Shown here: in pieces, positions 45,030-55,468 of the stretch | How positions within the stretch are numbered: position 1 is the first letter of the stretch | Layout: the number at the start of each line of letters is the position of its first letter | Origin: Pisolithus tinctorius | Lineage: Eukaryota; Basidiomycota; Agaricomycetes; Boletales; Pisolithaceae | Length of the DNA: 64,000 nucleotides | Direction: 5' to 3' | Assembly (NCBI GenBank): GCA_024663395.1 | Contig: JANFAH010000067.1 | Location: 186,001 to 250,000, forward strand | Translations under genes and position numbers: made by a program | Notes under the pieces: generated by a model | Told to the model about the DNA's origin: nothing | The model's database searches: none | The model's input: the letters and a program-made list of their open reading frames with translations, nothing else

Positions 45030-45390
45030 AAGTCCCATGGAGACCCCATTTCAGCTGGAGAAAGCACCATTTGGTGTGGAGAAAGTCCCATGGAGGCCCT
45101 ATTTCAACTGGAGAAAGCACCATCTGGGTCCTTTTTGGTGTGGGGAAAGTCCCATGGAGGCCCTATTTAAGCTGGAGGAATCACCATTTGGATCTTTTTT
45201 TGCATGGAGAAAGGCCCATTAAGGCCCTATTTCAGCTAGAGAAACTCTCATTCTGGTCTATTTTTGCATGGAGAAAGTCCCATGGAGGTCCTATTTCAGC
45301 TGGGGAAACCCTCATTTGGGTCCTTATTGGCATGGAGAAAGTCCAATGGAGACCCTATTTCAGCTGGAGAAAGGCCCATCTGGACCCCAG
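45030..45390. repeat. Minisatellite, 55-62 bp unit, about 6 copies
   Basis: Units of the type GAAAGTCCCATGGAGGCCC plus TATTTCAGCTGGAGAAA, with a variable GTCCTTTTTGG spacer. It directly follows the 21-bp array. Confidence 0.8.
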
Positions 45391-45579
45391 TCACTCTGAC
45401 ATATTTGGGGAAACATACATTAATTGTGGAGAAATCCATTTCTCCTGCACTATCCCAGGAGAAATCCATAGGGGGCCTGGAGAATCTCCAGGCATGGTGC
45501 TGGAGAAAAAACTTTCCCCACCAGTGGTTGGGGATACCCAACCTGTCAAGACCTCATAGGTATATACATCTGTAGAAAT

Positions 45580-47400
45580 ATGTAGACCTAATAGGTCTCC
45601 AAAGGAGGTTGACTGAAGTGAGGCCACAAGGTTTGGGAAGGATTTTTGGTCACAACCAAGTCTTCTTTGGCTTGCATGGCATCCTTGCCAACATGGGCCA
45701 GATCTGTCAGTACCACCTTGCAAATGGAGTTCCAGAAGTCCTCTGCATAGGCAATGTCTCTGAGCCATTGCTTGATAGGACCACTCCCCAGACTAGAACT
45801 TTGGTAGAGGGGGTCCTCCAATCTCTGCAAGAGCCATTAGCCTGAGGATCTAGACCAGACAGACAAACAGGAGACCTGGTGAGCCTGCTGGAAAGTGGCA
45901 GGGGAGTTCATAAGCTTGCCATGACCAAACACCCCTTCCAAGATAGGAGGGACATCAAGGGCACCATCATTTGGATCTGTTTGGGGCACATATCTGTGGC
46001 CAAGCCTCTTGTTGGAAGGATTCTTGTTTCAGGCCTCCTTAACCAGCACATCTTTCAGGGGAAGATGAATTTTGACACCTTGAACCCCTTGTCCCCATCA
46101 CATCCCTGGCTGCTTCAACTGCCAGGCTGTTGGGATGGTCTTGACATGTGATATCAACATGTCTGAATGCTAGATCACATGCTTAGTCAAGTTAAGAATT
46201 CACTCCTGTTGCCACAGTGCTCACCAATGGACACCAACAGTAGTAATGTCATCTGGAGGAATTCCCTGCCACCTGTCTCTTCCTCCTATCACATTTATTG
46301 AGGAGGAAGAAAATGAAGAAAATGTTCTGGTGAGGCCTTGCACCCTGCTACATTGTATCAATAGGAATTCACCCCCATCAAAAACCCAGAAGACATGAGC
46401 ACACCTTGCTGATCCTCATGATGGAAAATGCCTCATTATCAATCATCTTAGTGGCTCCATTCATGTGTGCCACATGATGGCTCACTCCACAGCCCACTCT
46501 ATGGTCCATGCCTAAAATTCTAGTCTACTCAGAGCACTGCTGACTGATATGATTGTAGATAATGCACCTTGAATATGCATGGGGCTTACTTTACAGGCAA
46601 CTCAATGTGGACTCATGCTATAACCTATTTTTCTGTCAGTAGTGTTATGCATGTGGTGTATCCTTTCTTCCTGCCACTGACTCTGCTGCAGTGCATGCAG
46701 ATTTGCATATGCTATTTGACCATCATCAACCTCAATGGATGTTAATACTGCAGCTCAATTTGATTCAAATATTCCTAGGTGGGATAAGTGCAGGAGGGAC
46801 TAAGGGAAAAATGGACTGACCACCCTTTGAGAAGGCATGATCCCAGGGAGATACCACACCAATACCCTGCCATGCTGATTGAGGACCATGGCAGGGTCCC
46901 AGATATGCCCCCATTGTGGAGGTTTGTAATATTTGGCCATGACCCCTCTCATGGGGTCAGCAAACCAATCACCATCCCACTGGGTGACATCTGCTGCCAG
47001 ACTCAAGAAATGGGGTGTAGAGCATTGGGAGAACCAGCTCACAAGGGTTAAGGATTGCATGGGCAATCACAAGGGCAGAAAGTGGGAGTCCCAAGTCAGA
47101 AATGGATGTCTTGGGAAGATCTTCCCCTGACATAGATTTTACCAGATGGTTCAATTTGGACAATACTCTAAGTCTATGAGACTCCATTGGTCCTTCCCCC
47201 CAGGGGATGGGGAGTCCACAAAACCTTGCCTTGGCTTCCTGAGGTCATCTCTCTCTAACACCTGGCTGGATGAGAGTTTGGATCCCCCCAGAGCAGATGT
47301 CAAAAGCTGGTCAAGAAGGGCAGACAGGGCAGGATCAGTAAGGGGCAAAGCAGCCATCAGGGGGGGATGATGTCAAATGGAGTGACAGCAGGCAAAGCAG
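45580..47400 (-). pseudogene. Decayed gene or element of unknown function, minus strand
   Basis: The best stretch is 47357-47151 (MAALPLTDPALSALLDQLLT, a natural-looking start), followed by 47066-46800 with YKPPQWGHIWDPAMVLNQHG and RVLVWYLPGI. I recall similar WDPA...HGRVLVWYLPG blocks in uncharacterised basidiomycete proteins but cannot name them. Stops and frame changes separate the blocks. A further open stretch (45830-45588) may be its 3' part. Confidence 0.4.
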
Positions 47401-47493
47401 GGGGAGAGTAAAATTTTAAGCTGAGAATTAGACTGTATAAGGCAATGTGCCTGGTGCCTGGGGAAGGACTCATTGCTCAATGAAGTGTTGTGC

Positions 47494-47510
47494 TTAGGGT
47501 TAGGGTTAGG
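47494..47510 (+). repeat. Interstitial telomeric repeat (TTAGGG, just under 3 units)
   Basis: TTAGGGTTAGGGTTAGG inside otherwise unique sequence. TTAGGG is the telomere repeat of most basidiomycetes. The run is short, so chance or a repair scar are both possible. Confidence 0.7.
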
Positions 47511-47825
47511 ACCTTAAACACTCAAAAAAACAAGGGTAATTCCTACAACAATCATTGCATTTTCAAGTAAACATTACACACATTACACCCATATAACAAG
47601 TACTCCTAAGAATTATGACAAAAAGTTCCCAAAGGAACTGAGATTCCACTACCAATCCAGAGGGGGCCCTCCCCCAGAATGGCAGCAAGTTCTCATGAGA
47701 AAAAAACAACTTGACAATCAAACAGTACCCCATATCAAACTACTACACCACTGAAGGGTATATCAGTACCTAAATGGTGAAAACATTGAAAACTTACAAC
47801 CACCACTTGAAGACTAGAGTACCAA
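47511..47825. other. Unassigned AT-rich sequence
   Basis: No supported feature. Confidence 0.3.
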
Positions 47826-48495
47826 GTGTTAGCATAACAGAACACAAATCAATGCCCTATGCTTACCAGGATTTAGCAAAGAAGACAACAATTTTCAACA
47901 GACAATATGTACTTTTGTCATTGTCAATGACAGACACAGATGGTATGATTCCAAGATGAAGGGGACTGAACAATTAAAATAATTAACAAACAACAACAGA
48001 TGGCAAAGGGGATGGCTTACCTGACATGTACCTTTGACATCATCAATGACAGACACACATGGTATGATATCCATGACAAATGGGACTGTACAATTAAAAT
48101 AATTAATCCATAAACAATGGAAGTTGCAGGGGGTAGCTTACCTGGCATGTAACATTGTCATCAGCAACAGACACAGACAATATGACAGGTGACTGCACAA
48201 TTACAATCATTGATGTATATTAACAATGGACAGTGAAGGGCATGGACTTACCAGGCAAGTAGCCTTTGCATCATGAATGATAGATGCAGAAGGTATGATA
48301 TTCATCATGAGGGATACTAGACAAATGAGCATTAATTTATATGAAACAAAAGATGAAGTGAGGGGGGGGCTTACCTGGTCTGTGCAATTGCTGTCATGGA
48401 AGACATGCTGGGGGATGTCTTATGGGGGATGAAGACTGCACAAGCATTATAATTAGTGAATGTAACATCAAAAACATGATCACACTGACTTACCT
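47826..48495 (-). other. Tandem array of exon-intron-like units (about 110-125 bp, 5-6 copies)
   Basis: On the minus strand each unit has an acceptor (TTAATTGTACAG or similar), a 51-65 bp exon-like block (consensus around ATATCATACCATCTGTGTCT, then GTCATTGATGATG and TACATGTCAG) and a GTAAGC donor. Donor sites fall near 48495, 48374, 48251, 48138, 48019 and 47866. The intervening introns are 50-58 bp, normal for these fungi. Block lengths (61, 65, 51, 65 bp and a longer last one) are not multiples of three, so a single reading frame does not run through all units. It could be a degraded gene with duplicated exons or a noncoding transcript. Confidence 0.55.
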
Positions 48496-48596
48496 ACCTG
48501 AGTTCTGTCATCAAGTATGGCCAGTCAATGAGAAGGGTGGGTTGGAGGGATGGGGCATCAACAGTGAGCAGCAATCAAGTGTCAATGATACAGTGA

Positions 48597-48890
48597 GATG
48601 GAGGGAGCATGCATTGATGATGAGGGTGGGACAGAGGCCATATGCATTGATGATGAGGGTAGGACAGAGGGTGTATGTGTCGATGATGAGGGTGGGATGG
48701 AGGGCATACAGGTCAATGACAAGGGTGGGACAGAGGGTGTACATGTTGATGATGAGGGTGGGACAGAGGGTGTAGGTCTCAACAATGATGGTGGGATGGA
48801 GGGCATACATGTCAATGATGAGGGTGGGACAGAGGGAGTGGGTGTCAACAACAAGGGTGGGATGAAAGGATTGCATGTCAATGATGAGGA
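48597..48890. repeat. Minisatellite, 30-bp unit, about 10 copies
   Basis: Unit GATGATGAGGGTGGGACAGA with a 10-bp variable end. The minus strand reads as Pro/Ser repeats (TPSVPPSS). On the minus strand it lies upstream of the tandem exon-like array and may be its first exon. Confidence 0.85.
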
Positions 48891-48999
48891 AAAAGTGGAA
48901 GAATAAGGGAAAAGAAATTACAACCAGTTCCAGTATTCCAAATTACTTAAACCTTTTGTGGAAGCTTCCCTATATATATGCCAAGGAACTAAGCAACTT

Positions 49000-50230
49000 G
49001 CTCAGGAACTTAGCATGGTGAATTTCCCAAAACTAAAACTCTGTGGATCATCACTGGAGATATTATTGCTTATTATCTGAACATCAACTATATTAGGGCA
49101 GTCAAAAATATATCTCTACTTATGGACCCTAATGCTAACTATTGGCCCCTCCCTTACCTGGAGAATTCACCAATAACTAAGCTGGGAAAAGATCTCTGGG
49201 AATCTACTCTAGAGTTCAGAACCACAGACCTCATTGTCAAATTCCAAAATCACCACTATCAACAGACCAAAGGGATAGCTATGGGTGTTGTCACATCACT
49301 GGATGTTGCAAACCTGTATGCATTTGACTCTGATTGGCATTGTGGACATAACCAAGATGTCCTATTTTTACAATGATTTATAGATGACATCTTTATGATC
49401 ATCTGCACTGACACTGCAGAAGATGCTTATAATGTAGCAACACATACATGGTTCCTATGTGGTTGCAAAATAGACTGGGCAATGGCATCCAAATTTTGCA
49501 CATTCTTGGACATGCAAATCTGGCTCAATGACACAAACCAGGTTAATTGGAAACCATACTGAAAGCCCAATACTCACATGGAAAGAGTACCATGGGACTC
49601 ATGCCACCCACTAGATGTTAAAAGAGGAACATTCATTGGGGAATTGTCCCACCTAGTGATACTATCAAGTAAAATAGAGTACTACTTGGATGCTGTGAAA
49701 TTTCTCACAGACCTCTATATTTCACAAGGTTATCTGCATAAAGTTGTCAAAACTTGGGTCAAAAAGAATTGCTTAACCTGCTGGGAAAAGTGCTTTGCTG
49801 ACAAAGGTGATCCTAACCCAGTGGTTGCACTTAAAACCCAATTTAATGACATATGGTCTACTTTTGATGTACACATTTTGAAAACTCAAGTGTTAGCTCC
49901 AATTACCAATGTACATGATTTTTGGATTGAGGGGGATTTAGCATGCAGAGAGCTACCCCTTGAACTCCTGACTCATCTCCCAATTCTCTTTGAATGGCCT
50001 CCATTGGTTGATCTTGTTTTTCCCATGCCTGACAGCATGTTGATCTACCAACATGCCTTCTTTGTAGATGACAGAAACCTCATGGAGAAGGATGCCTGGC
50101 TTTTTGATCTAGGTGACACTTTACTCAAGAATGCTAAATGGGTCATATCTAGAAAATGAACACATAATCTAGGTGACTTAGCTATGACCTGGAACAAAAT
50201 GTGGCTGGACATCATCACCAGAGTATATAA
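49000..50230 (+). pseudogene. Penelope-like reverse transcriptase (Coprina-type), 5'-truncated relic
   Basis: The frame from 49122 reads WESTLEFRTTDLIVKFQNHH, then GIAMGVVTSLDVANLY. After a stop (near 49374) it continues FIDDIFMI (catalytic DD), CKIDWAMASKFCTFLDMQIW, and after a second stop ERVPWDSCHPLDVKRGTFIG, ELSHLVILSSKIEYYLDAVK and ISQGYLHKVVKTWVKKN. The FLDM box, the HPLDVKRGTFIGE block and the absence of any gypsy, copia or LINE features match fungal Penelope-like RTs as I remember them. The last segment (49578-50159) is open for 193 codons. No GIY-YIG endonuclease is visible, as in the Coprina branch. The N-terminal RT part is missing. Confidence 0.6.
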
Positions 50231-51207
50231 TCCTATGCCATTGTAGGGAATATAATTTCCCTACTAGGGGAATTGTTTTGTTTTGTTCATTTTACTTAAT
50301 TTTCATTTTGGTATTTTTCTGCTAGTTGTACTTAGATTTTCGCTTTTTGGTTGCTTAGTCAGCCCCACTTAGTACTTGATGTACTTAGTTTTTTTAAAAA
50401 AAAACAATAGACAAGTCACCCCAAGATGAGAAGAGGTTTGAAATTGGCTTAAGACTGCCCTAGAAGTCCCCAGACATCACCTCCATCATTTTTGCTCAGG
50501 CTATAGTAGCCCCTCTGGATTAACTCACCCTTCAGAATTCTACAGTCCTCCCCAACCTCTCACAAAAATATTTTTCCTTCACCATCAGCACAGGAACTTC
50601 TGATGGAACATGATCAAGTCCAGACCAAACAAATCAAAAGATGTACATGTGCTATGCATGAAGCAGAGCTAACCTTGGCAGAAAGAAACCTAAATTCTAT
50701 GACCACATTCACATGGCCTAGGATGGATCTAGGCTTCATCATTGCTGACCAAGAAACATGTGATGTCCTTGAGGAATGGAACTATTCCTGGACAGCCACA
50801 GCCTCACCCTGAAGTTTGCCAATCAAACACTAAATATTAAGTTTGATGAACTTTATTTGACATTCTGTGGGAGTCACAGGGATGGCAATCAAAGGCTATG
50901 TATGTATGAGCCTTGTTTTCTATTGGATGATTGCTTATGGCCAATTCATGCATGATAGTCTAGATGCTTCTATAACATCATATGACATCACCAATGATGC
51001 AATCATTGATAAGCAATAAGCCTGCCCTAAAGTCACTGGGTGTACTTATAGGCTTTGAGAGTCCACTGATGAGCTACACTAACAGTGAAATTCCTCAGTG
51101 CTTCAACTCAAAGCATGAAAATTTGGGCTTTCAAGTTACTGCAGCATACATTTTGTTTTATTATTTCCACCCTACCTCCAGAGTCTCCTGGACAAAACCA
51201 TGATTGA
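50231..51207. other. A/T-rich tail and unassigned sequence
   Basis: 50275-50410 is T-rich and ends in a poly-A-like run (near 50395-50405), possibly the 3' tail of the Penelope-like relic. A 69-codon frame at 50603-50812 (AELTLAERNLNSMTTFTWPR) is not identifiable. Confidence 0.35.
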
Positions 51208-51222
51208 GGTGCCACTCACCCT
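51208..51222 (+). repeat. Left terminal inverted repeat of Harbinger element
   Basis: GGTGCCACTCACCCT, preceded by TGA. Matches the right end at 13 of 15 positions. Confidence 0.85.
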
Positions 51223-51427
51223 CCAAAGTCAAAGTTGAAGTTTTTGACTTTGACTTCAGCAAAGTAGTCACATGATGTTTATATAAGCTGTGCATGCCTG
51301 CACAAATGTGAAGTCCAAGTTTCTGGCTTCTGCTTCAGTAATGTAGTCATGTGATGATTATATAAGACAACAACACAACCTGTAGTTCAATAGATAACAT
51401 TGTGATAACAGATCAAACAACTCTGCT

Positions 51428-52741
51428 ATGGATCTTGAAGCACAGCAGCTCCAGCATCATCATCATCACCATCTTGCTGCCCTTGTAGTAGCAGTGATGA
51501 TCCAGATGCTATGCCTCTATGACTTCCTTTTTCATTCTGATTCAGAACCAATCCCCTACCATACCTCAATCCTGACTGGTGAGGGGTGGATACTAGAGCT
51601 CCTGAATGGTCATCCAGACAAGATATGGACTTGCCTTGGTGTCAACCATGGGGTTTTTGATCATGTGATGCAGGTGCTCACCCACCATGGTTTTGTGCCT
51701 TCTTGCAATGGAATTTCTGTGGAGAAACAGCTTGGGATATTCCTCTACACCTGTGTTACTGGGTTGTCATCCTGGCATGTTGTTGAGAGGTTCCAACACT
51801 CACCAGGGACCATCACTAGGTAGGGAGCCCATTGGACTGTCTGATATTTTTCTCACAATTTTTTAGATATTTCAAAGCAATGTTGGCTTTCTTTTCTGGG
51901 GGACAATTCTATGCATCCCAAGTGCAATTCCCCACCAACAACACTCCCATATCAACTGTGATTACTAGTGACTCACACTTCCAATTTTTCCAGGATTGTA
52001 TTGGTGCAGTTGATGGCACTCATATTTGAGCAATCACTGCTGCTGAGGACCAGCCTTACATGAAGAACCAGAAGGGCTACCTGTCTCAAAATTGTCTCTT
52101 CATCTGTGATTTTGACTTCTTCTTCACATATGCCCTCACTGGCTTTGATGGGTCAACTGCAGATGCAACCATGTGGCATGATGCACACAGGAATGACTTG
52201 CACATGCCACCTGGGAAGTACCTTCTTGCAGATGCAGGGTTTGGGATCTGTGATGCACTTCTGGTTCCCTATCAAGGTGTTTGTTACCATCTGAAAGAAT
52301 GGCACCAGGCTGGATTAAGGTAATTTGCTATTGCATCCTGCCCAGTGCACCTGTAACTTCCATTTTATAGACCTCAAAACCAAGAGGTGTTATTCAACCT
52401 TCACCATGGTGGACTTAGAAATGCCATCAAATGGATATTTGAGCATTATAAAACACAGGTGGAGGATTCTTCAAATTCCCCTTGAATATAGCATCCACAC
52501 CCAAACTCAAGCACCTGCTGCTCTCTGTACCCTCCACAATTTCATATGGTGCTATGATCCAGAAGAGTTCTTTGACCCTGACCTTGCCATGGACATAGGA
52601 GAGGATGATGATATTGGAAGCCTTGGTGATGGACCAGCAGATGCTGCAGAGAGGAGAAGGGCTGATAATAGGCATGACAACATTGCAGAGGAGATGTGGA
52701 TTGACTATCAGCACCAGCTTACAATTAGGGGCATTCTCTGA
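51428..52741 (+). pseudogene. Harbinger transposase (DDE_Tnp_4), nearly intact
   Basis: Exon 1 51428-51820, a 46-bp intron (51821-51866), then RYFKAML onward. The N-terminal part has the helical HPDKIWTCLGV...HVMQVLTHHGF region and a KQLGIFLYTCVTGLSSWHV block. The DDE core shows CIGAVDGTHI (first Asp), FDGSTADATMW, LADAGFG (second Asp) and VPYQGVCYHLKEW. A TGA at 52027-52029 stands after GTHI, where relatives have Arg. A second intron likely lies at about 52320-52370. The last block reads FNLHHGGLRNAIKWIF, where the catalytic Glu expected in the RN-x-IER motif appears as Lys, and a frameshift near 52450 is needed to reach the Asp-rich C-terminus. Confidence 0.85.
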
Positions 52742-52937
52742 GCCTGAACACTCAGATTTCATGGTGTACAAATGTATGTTCTTACAATTGTTTCACACTC
52801 ATGTAGAGAAAGAACTTCCATTGTCAAAAGGAAGCTAGTCATGTACATTTTATTATGTACATATTCATATGAAGGGGGGGGGGAAGTACATTTGTGTATT
52901 GTAAAAAAAAGAAAATAGACACCTATTTCTGCCCATC

Positions 52938-54184
52938 CTAGTACTTCATCAGCTGATGCTGCACCCAAATCCACTTCACCAGCTCCTGGTGCTTGAGGAA
53001 GATATTCACTTCATCCAGGGTCACACTGAGGAAGTAGTCACTGATGTCAATCTGATTGTCTGTTGAGAGCTGCAGCATGTTGTTGATGTAGTCCATGGTA
53101 GCATTGACAAGGGGATTGGTAATGGGTGGCAGGGGTGTCAGGGGCAATGGGGCAGTGATCACATGCATGAAGTTATCAAGCTTGGAGGTGATGGCAGCAA
53201 TGGATGAATTGCAATCTTCTTCAGCATGCACTTTGGCTGATGGGGGCTGAGAGTGCTTCAATCCACTTTCAGACATCACAATGGACTTGGCTTTCCTTTT
53301 TCTGTGACTGATGCTGGTGACAGCTGATGACAATGATGACCTGGCTGATGCATGCAACAAAAAGCTTGATGGTGTGGAAGGGGGGATGAAATTTGGATCC
53401 ATAGACTGTGTGTCCTCATGATGGTGTGTGTTGAGAGCATGTATCATGTCGAGGAGGGAGAGGGAGGGAGGGGAGGTAGAAATAGTCAAAGCAGTGGGGG
53501 GTGTGGTAGAGGCAGGAGTATCAAAGGCAAAGGTCATGGTTGTAGAAGGTGCAGTAGTGGCATGTGGCCAGTAGATAAACCAACCTCAGCCATGTGAGGG
53601 GAGAAGGAGCTCTATGCTTGTGAAGTGGGGGAACCCAGAATTGTGAAATGGCTTTGCATCTTTGTGCACCTGACCAGATGTTTGTGGATGATCCAACAAG
53701 AAAAAAACTACATTACCTTTACATATCAATCCCAAAGATCAGCATTGTCCAGTGAGATCATTGCACCATGCTCATCATAAGCAAAGCCAGAGGCCACCAA
53801 TTTAAGATCAGCGATGGTGTAGTAGGATTTTTTTAGCTGGATAATTGTTAGCAAGGCAAAAAAAAAAAGAATGATACAACTTACCACCTTGAACTTCCAC
53901 TCACATGATTCAGCTGTCTTATCACCATTATCTGGACCTGGTGGATAATTATTGGCCATGTGGGCTGCTGCAGCATTCCATGTAACCTTCTTAAAGTTCC
54001 CATCACCAGCCTGTGAAAGATGAGAGGCCAAGGAATCCAGTAGCATGCCTTCCTCCTCTGTTGTCCATACTGCAACTTTCTTGTGGGTCCTGGGGGGAGG
54101 CAGGGGGTTCTGTGGGTCTAGAGGATTTATTGTAAGGCCATGCAAGCACAATGAGCAGGTTGATCCTGCAGATGAGCCAGACAT
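52938..54184 (-). CDS. Harbinger-associated Myb/SANT-like DNA-binding protein
   Basis: Starts at 54184 (MSGSSAGSTC). A trihelix/Myb-type block WTTEEEGMLLDSLASHLSQAG, FKKVTWNAAAAH and ESCEWKFKV is followed by a 48-bp intron (GTAAGT ... ATCCAG, about 53885-53836), then SYYTIADLKLVASGFAYDEH and ADLWD. A second intron leads to VHKDAKPFHNSGFPHF near 53670, then the Ser/Pro-rich and basic part (HRKRKAKS) and a C-terminal helical segment ending at 52938. In this superfamily the Myb-like protein carries the transposase to the ends and into the nucleus. It looks less damaged than the transposase. Confidence 0.75.
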
Positions 54185-54304
54185 TCAATGATCACAGTAA
54201 CTGGGTGACAATGGTTGCATACCTCAGGTGGATGCATGTGATAGTCCACATCACATGACCCTCTTAACTGAAGCTGAAGTTGACAACTTGGACTTCATGT
54301 TTGC

Positions 54305-54319
54305 AGGGTGAATGGTGCC
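54305..54319 (-). repeat. Right terminal inverted repeat of Harbinger element
   Basis: AGGGTGAATGGTGCC, followed by TGA. Confidence 0.85.
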
Positions 54320-54358
54320 TGAAGGTTTGCATGTCAGAAATGCAGTGAAGGATGCTTT

Positions 54359-54703
54359 GTGGGACTGTGCCAAACTTGGGAGGCACTCAAACATCATTTT
54401 GATTGTTTGGCAGGAAGAAAAGCTGGATTAGAAGAGAATATCTGGACTGACAAGCATCTCAGGCCCTGGGGTCATCACTTGCCAGTTGCATGTCCTCAAT
54501 GTGCAACCATGCAGAAGTGGCATTGGGGGTCAGCAGGGGAATTTATTTCTTATGAGTGTTGCTATGCTGACTGTGGAAAGGGAAAAGGGCCTGATGGCTC
54601 TTCCCTCCCAGCAAAGACATTCACTTTCTCCATCCCTGAAAATTCCATTCACCTTACACAGGGAAAAAGAGGAACATCTTCATGGCTACAAGTGAAGATG
54701 TAA
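54359..54703 (+). CDS. Unidentified 114-aa frame, fragment of a larger protein
   Basis: Reads MGLCQTWEALKHHFDCLAGR ... LEENIWTDKHLRPWGHHL ... VACPQCATMQKWHW ... SYECCYADCGKG. Two Cys pairs suggest zinc binding. It looks like a conserved C-terminal module rather than a complete gene. I cannot identify it. Confidence 0.4.
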   Translation: MGLCQTWEALKHHFDCLAGRKAGLEENIWTDKHLRPWGHHLPVACPQCATMQKWHWGSAGEFISYECCYADCGKGKGPDGSSLPAKTFTFSIPENSIHLTQGKRGTSSWLQVKM

Positions 54704-54954
54704 ATACTTAGAAATCCTTGTAAATACCTATGCAATCTTGGTGACTCTAGTCATACCCATAACATCAGGACTATTTCAACAGTTTGGAAAGATATGTATT
54801 ACAGGTTGAAACAATGTTGCCAATAACATTTCTTAAATACAACTACTAGCTAGCACCACCTGAAATGGATGTCATGCCATGGTGAGCATAATGGAGGTTC
54901 AGTTTCAAGATCAGTATGCCCATCACCCAGCCATGTTCATCTATGACACCTCCA
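54704..54954. other. Unassigned sequence
   Basis: No supported feature between the 114-aa fragment and the following minisatellite. Confidence 0.25.
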
Positions 54955-55410
54955 AAGGGGTGAGTCCACAGGGCAGTGTGGTCAGCTGATCTAACTTTCA
55001 ATGGGTGGTTCCACCAGTGAGGTCAGCTGAATCCCCACTTCCAGTGGGTGGTTACATCCCATGGTGACATCCACCAATCCTTTCAAGGGGTAGGACTATC
55101 CCCTAGTTTGGTCAGCCCACTCCACCCTCAGGGGGTGAGTTCATCCACCAATGCTGTGGGCCAATCCCACTTTCAGGGGGTAGGACCATCCAGTGGTGCA
55201 TCAGCCAATCCCACTTTCAGGGGGTAGGACCCTCTAAGAGTGAGGTCAGCCAATGCCATTCTCAGGGGATGGTGCCATCCACCAGTGATGTTGGCTGATG
55301 CCACTTTCATGGGATGGGGGTGACCTCAGCCAAACCTTCTTTCACATGTCAGCCTACCCACCCTCAGGGCCCAGTGGCTGACATCAGTTAGTCCCACTCT
55401 CAGGACTACA
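54955..55410. repeat. Minisatellite, about 55-65 bp unit, 7-8 irregular copies
   Basis: Repeated core CAATCCCACTTTCAGGGGG then TAGGACCATCC, with a variable spacer containing GGTCAGC. Units degrade toward both ends. Confidence 0.8.
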
Positions 55411-55424
55411 CATGATGGAAGGGT

Positions 55425-55468
55425 CTGTTTTGGTTGGTTTTCACCACTGAACCACACTTTGACTCACA
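55425..55468 (+). repeat. Repeat family A, 3'-terminal fragment (copy 8)
   Basis: The last about 44 bp of the repeat (TTGGTTGGTTTTCACCACTG ... CACACTTTGACTCACA). Confidence 0.7.

Larger units (their letters stand above)
51208..54319. mobile_element. PIF/Harbinger DNA transposon, full length (3,112 bp)
   Basis: 15-bp terminal inverted repeats: GGTGCCACTCACCCT at the left and GGCACCATTCACCCT read inward from the right. The 3-bp duplication TGA lies on both sides (51205-51207 and 54320-54322). Two convergent genes lie inside, the transposase (plus) and a Myb/SANT-like protein (minus), which is the known two-gene layout of this superfamily. Subterminal sequences near 51220-51370 and 54255-54300 are also partly complementary. 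Confidence 0.92.

Noticed and set aside
44579..45559. 326-codon plus-strand frame and the overlapping 178-, 172- and 169-codon frames
   Set aside because: They run through a 21-bp minisatellite, whose unit length keeps all frames open; there is no non-repetitive conserved part.
47494..47510. A functional telomere
   Set aside because: Under three units and embedded in sequence on both sides.
44618..48890. CRISPR array
   Set aside because: The repeats are contiguous minisatellites without unique spacers, in a eukaryotic sequence.
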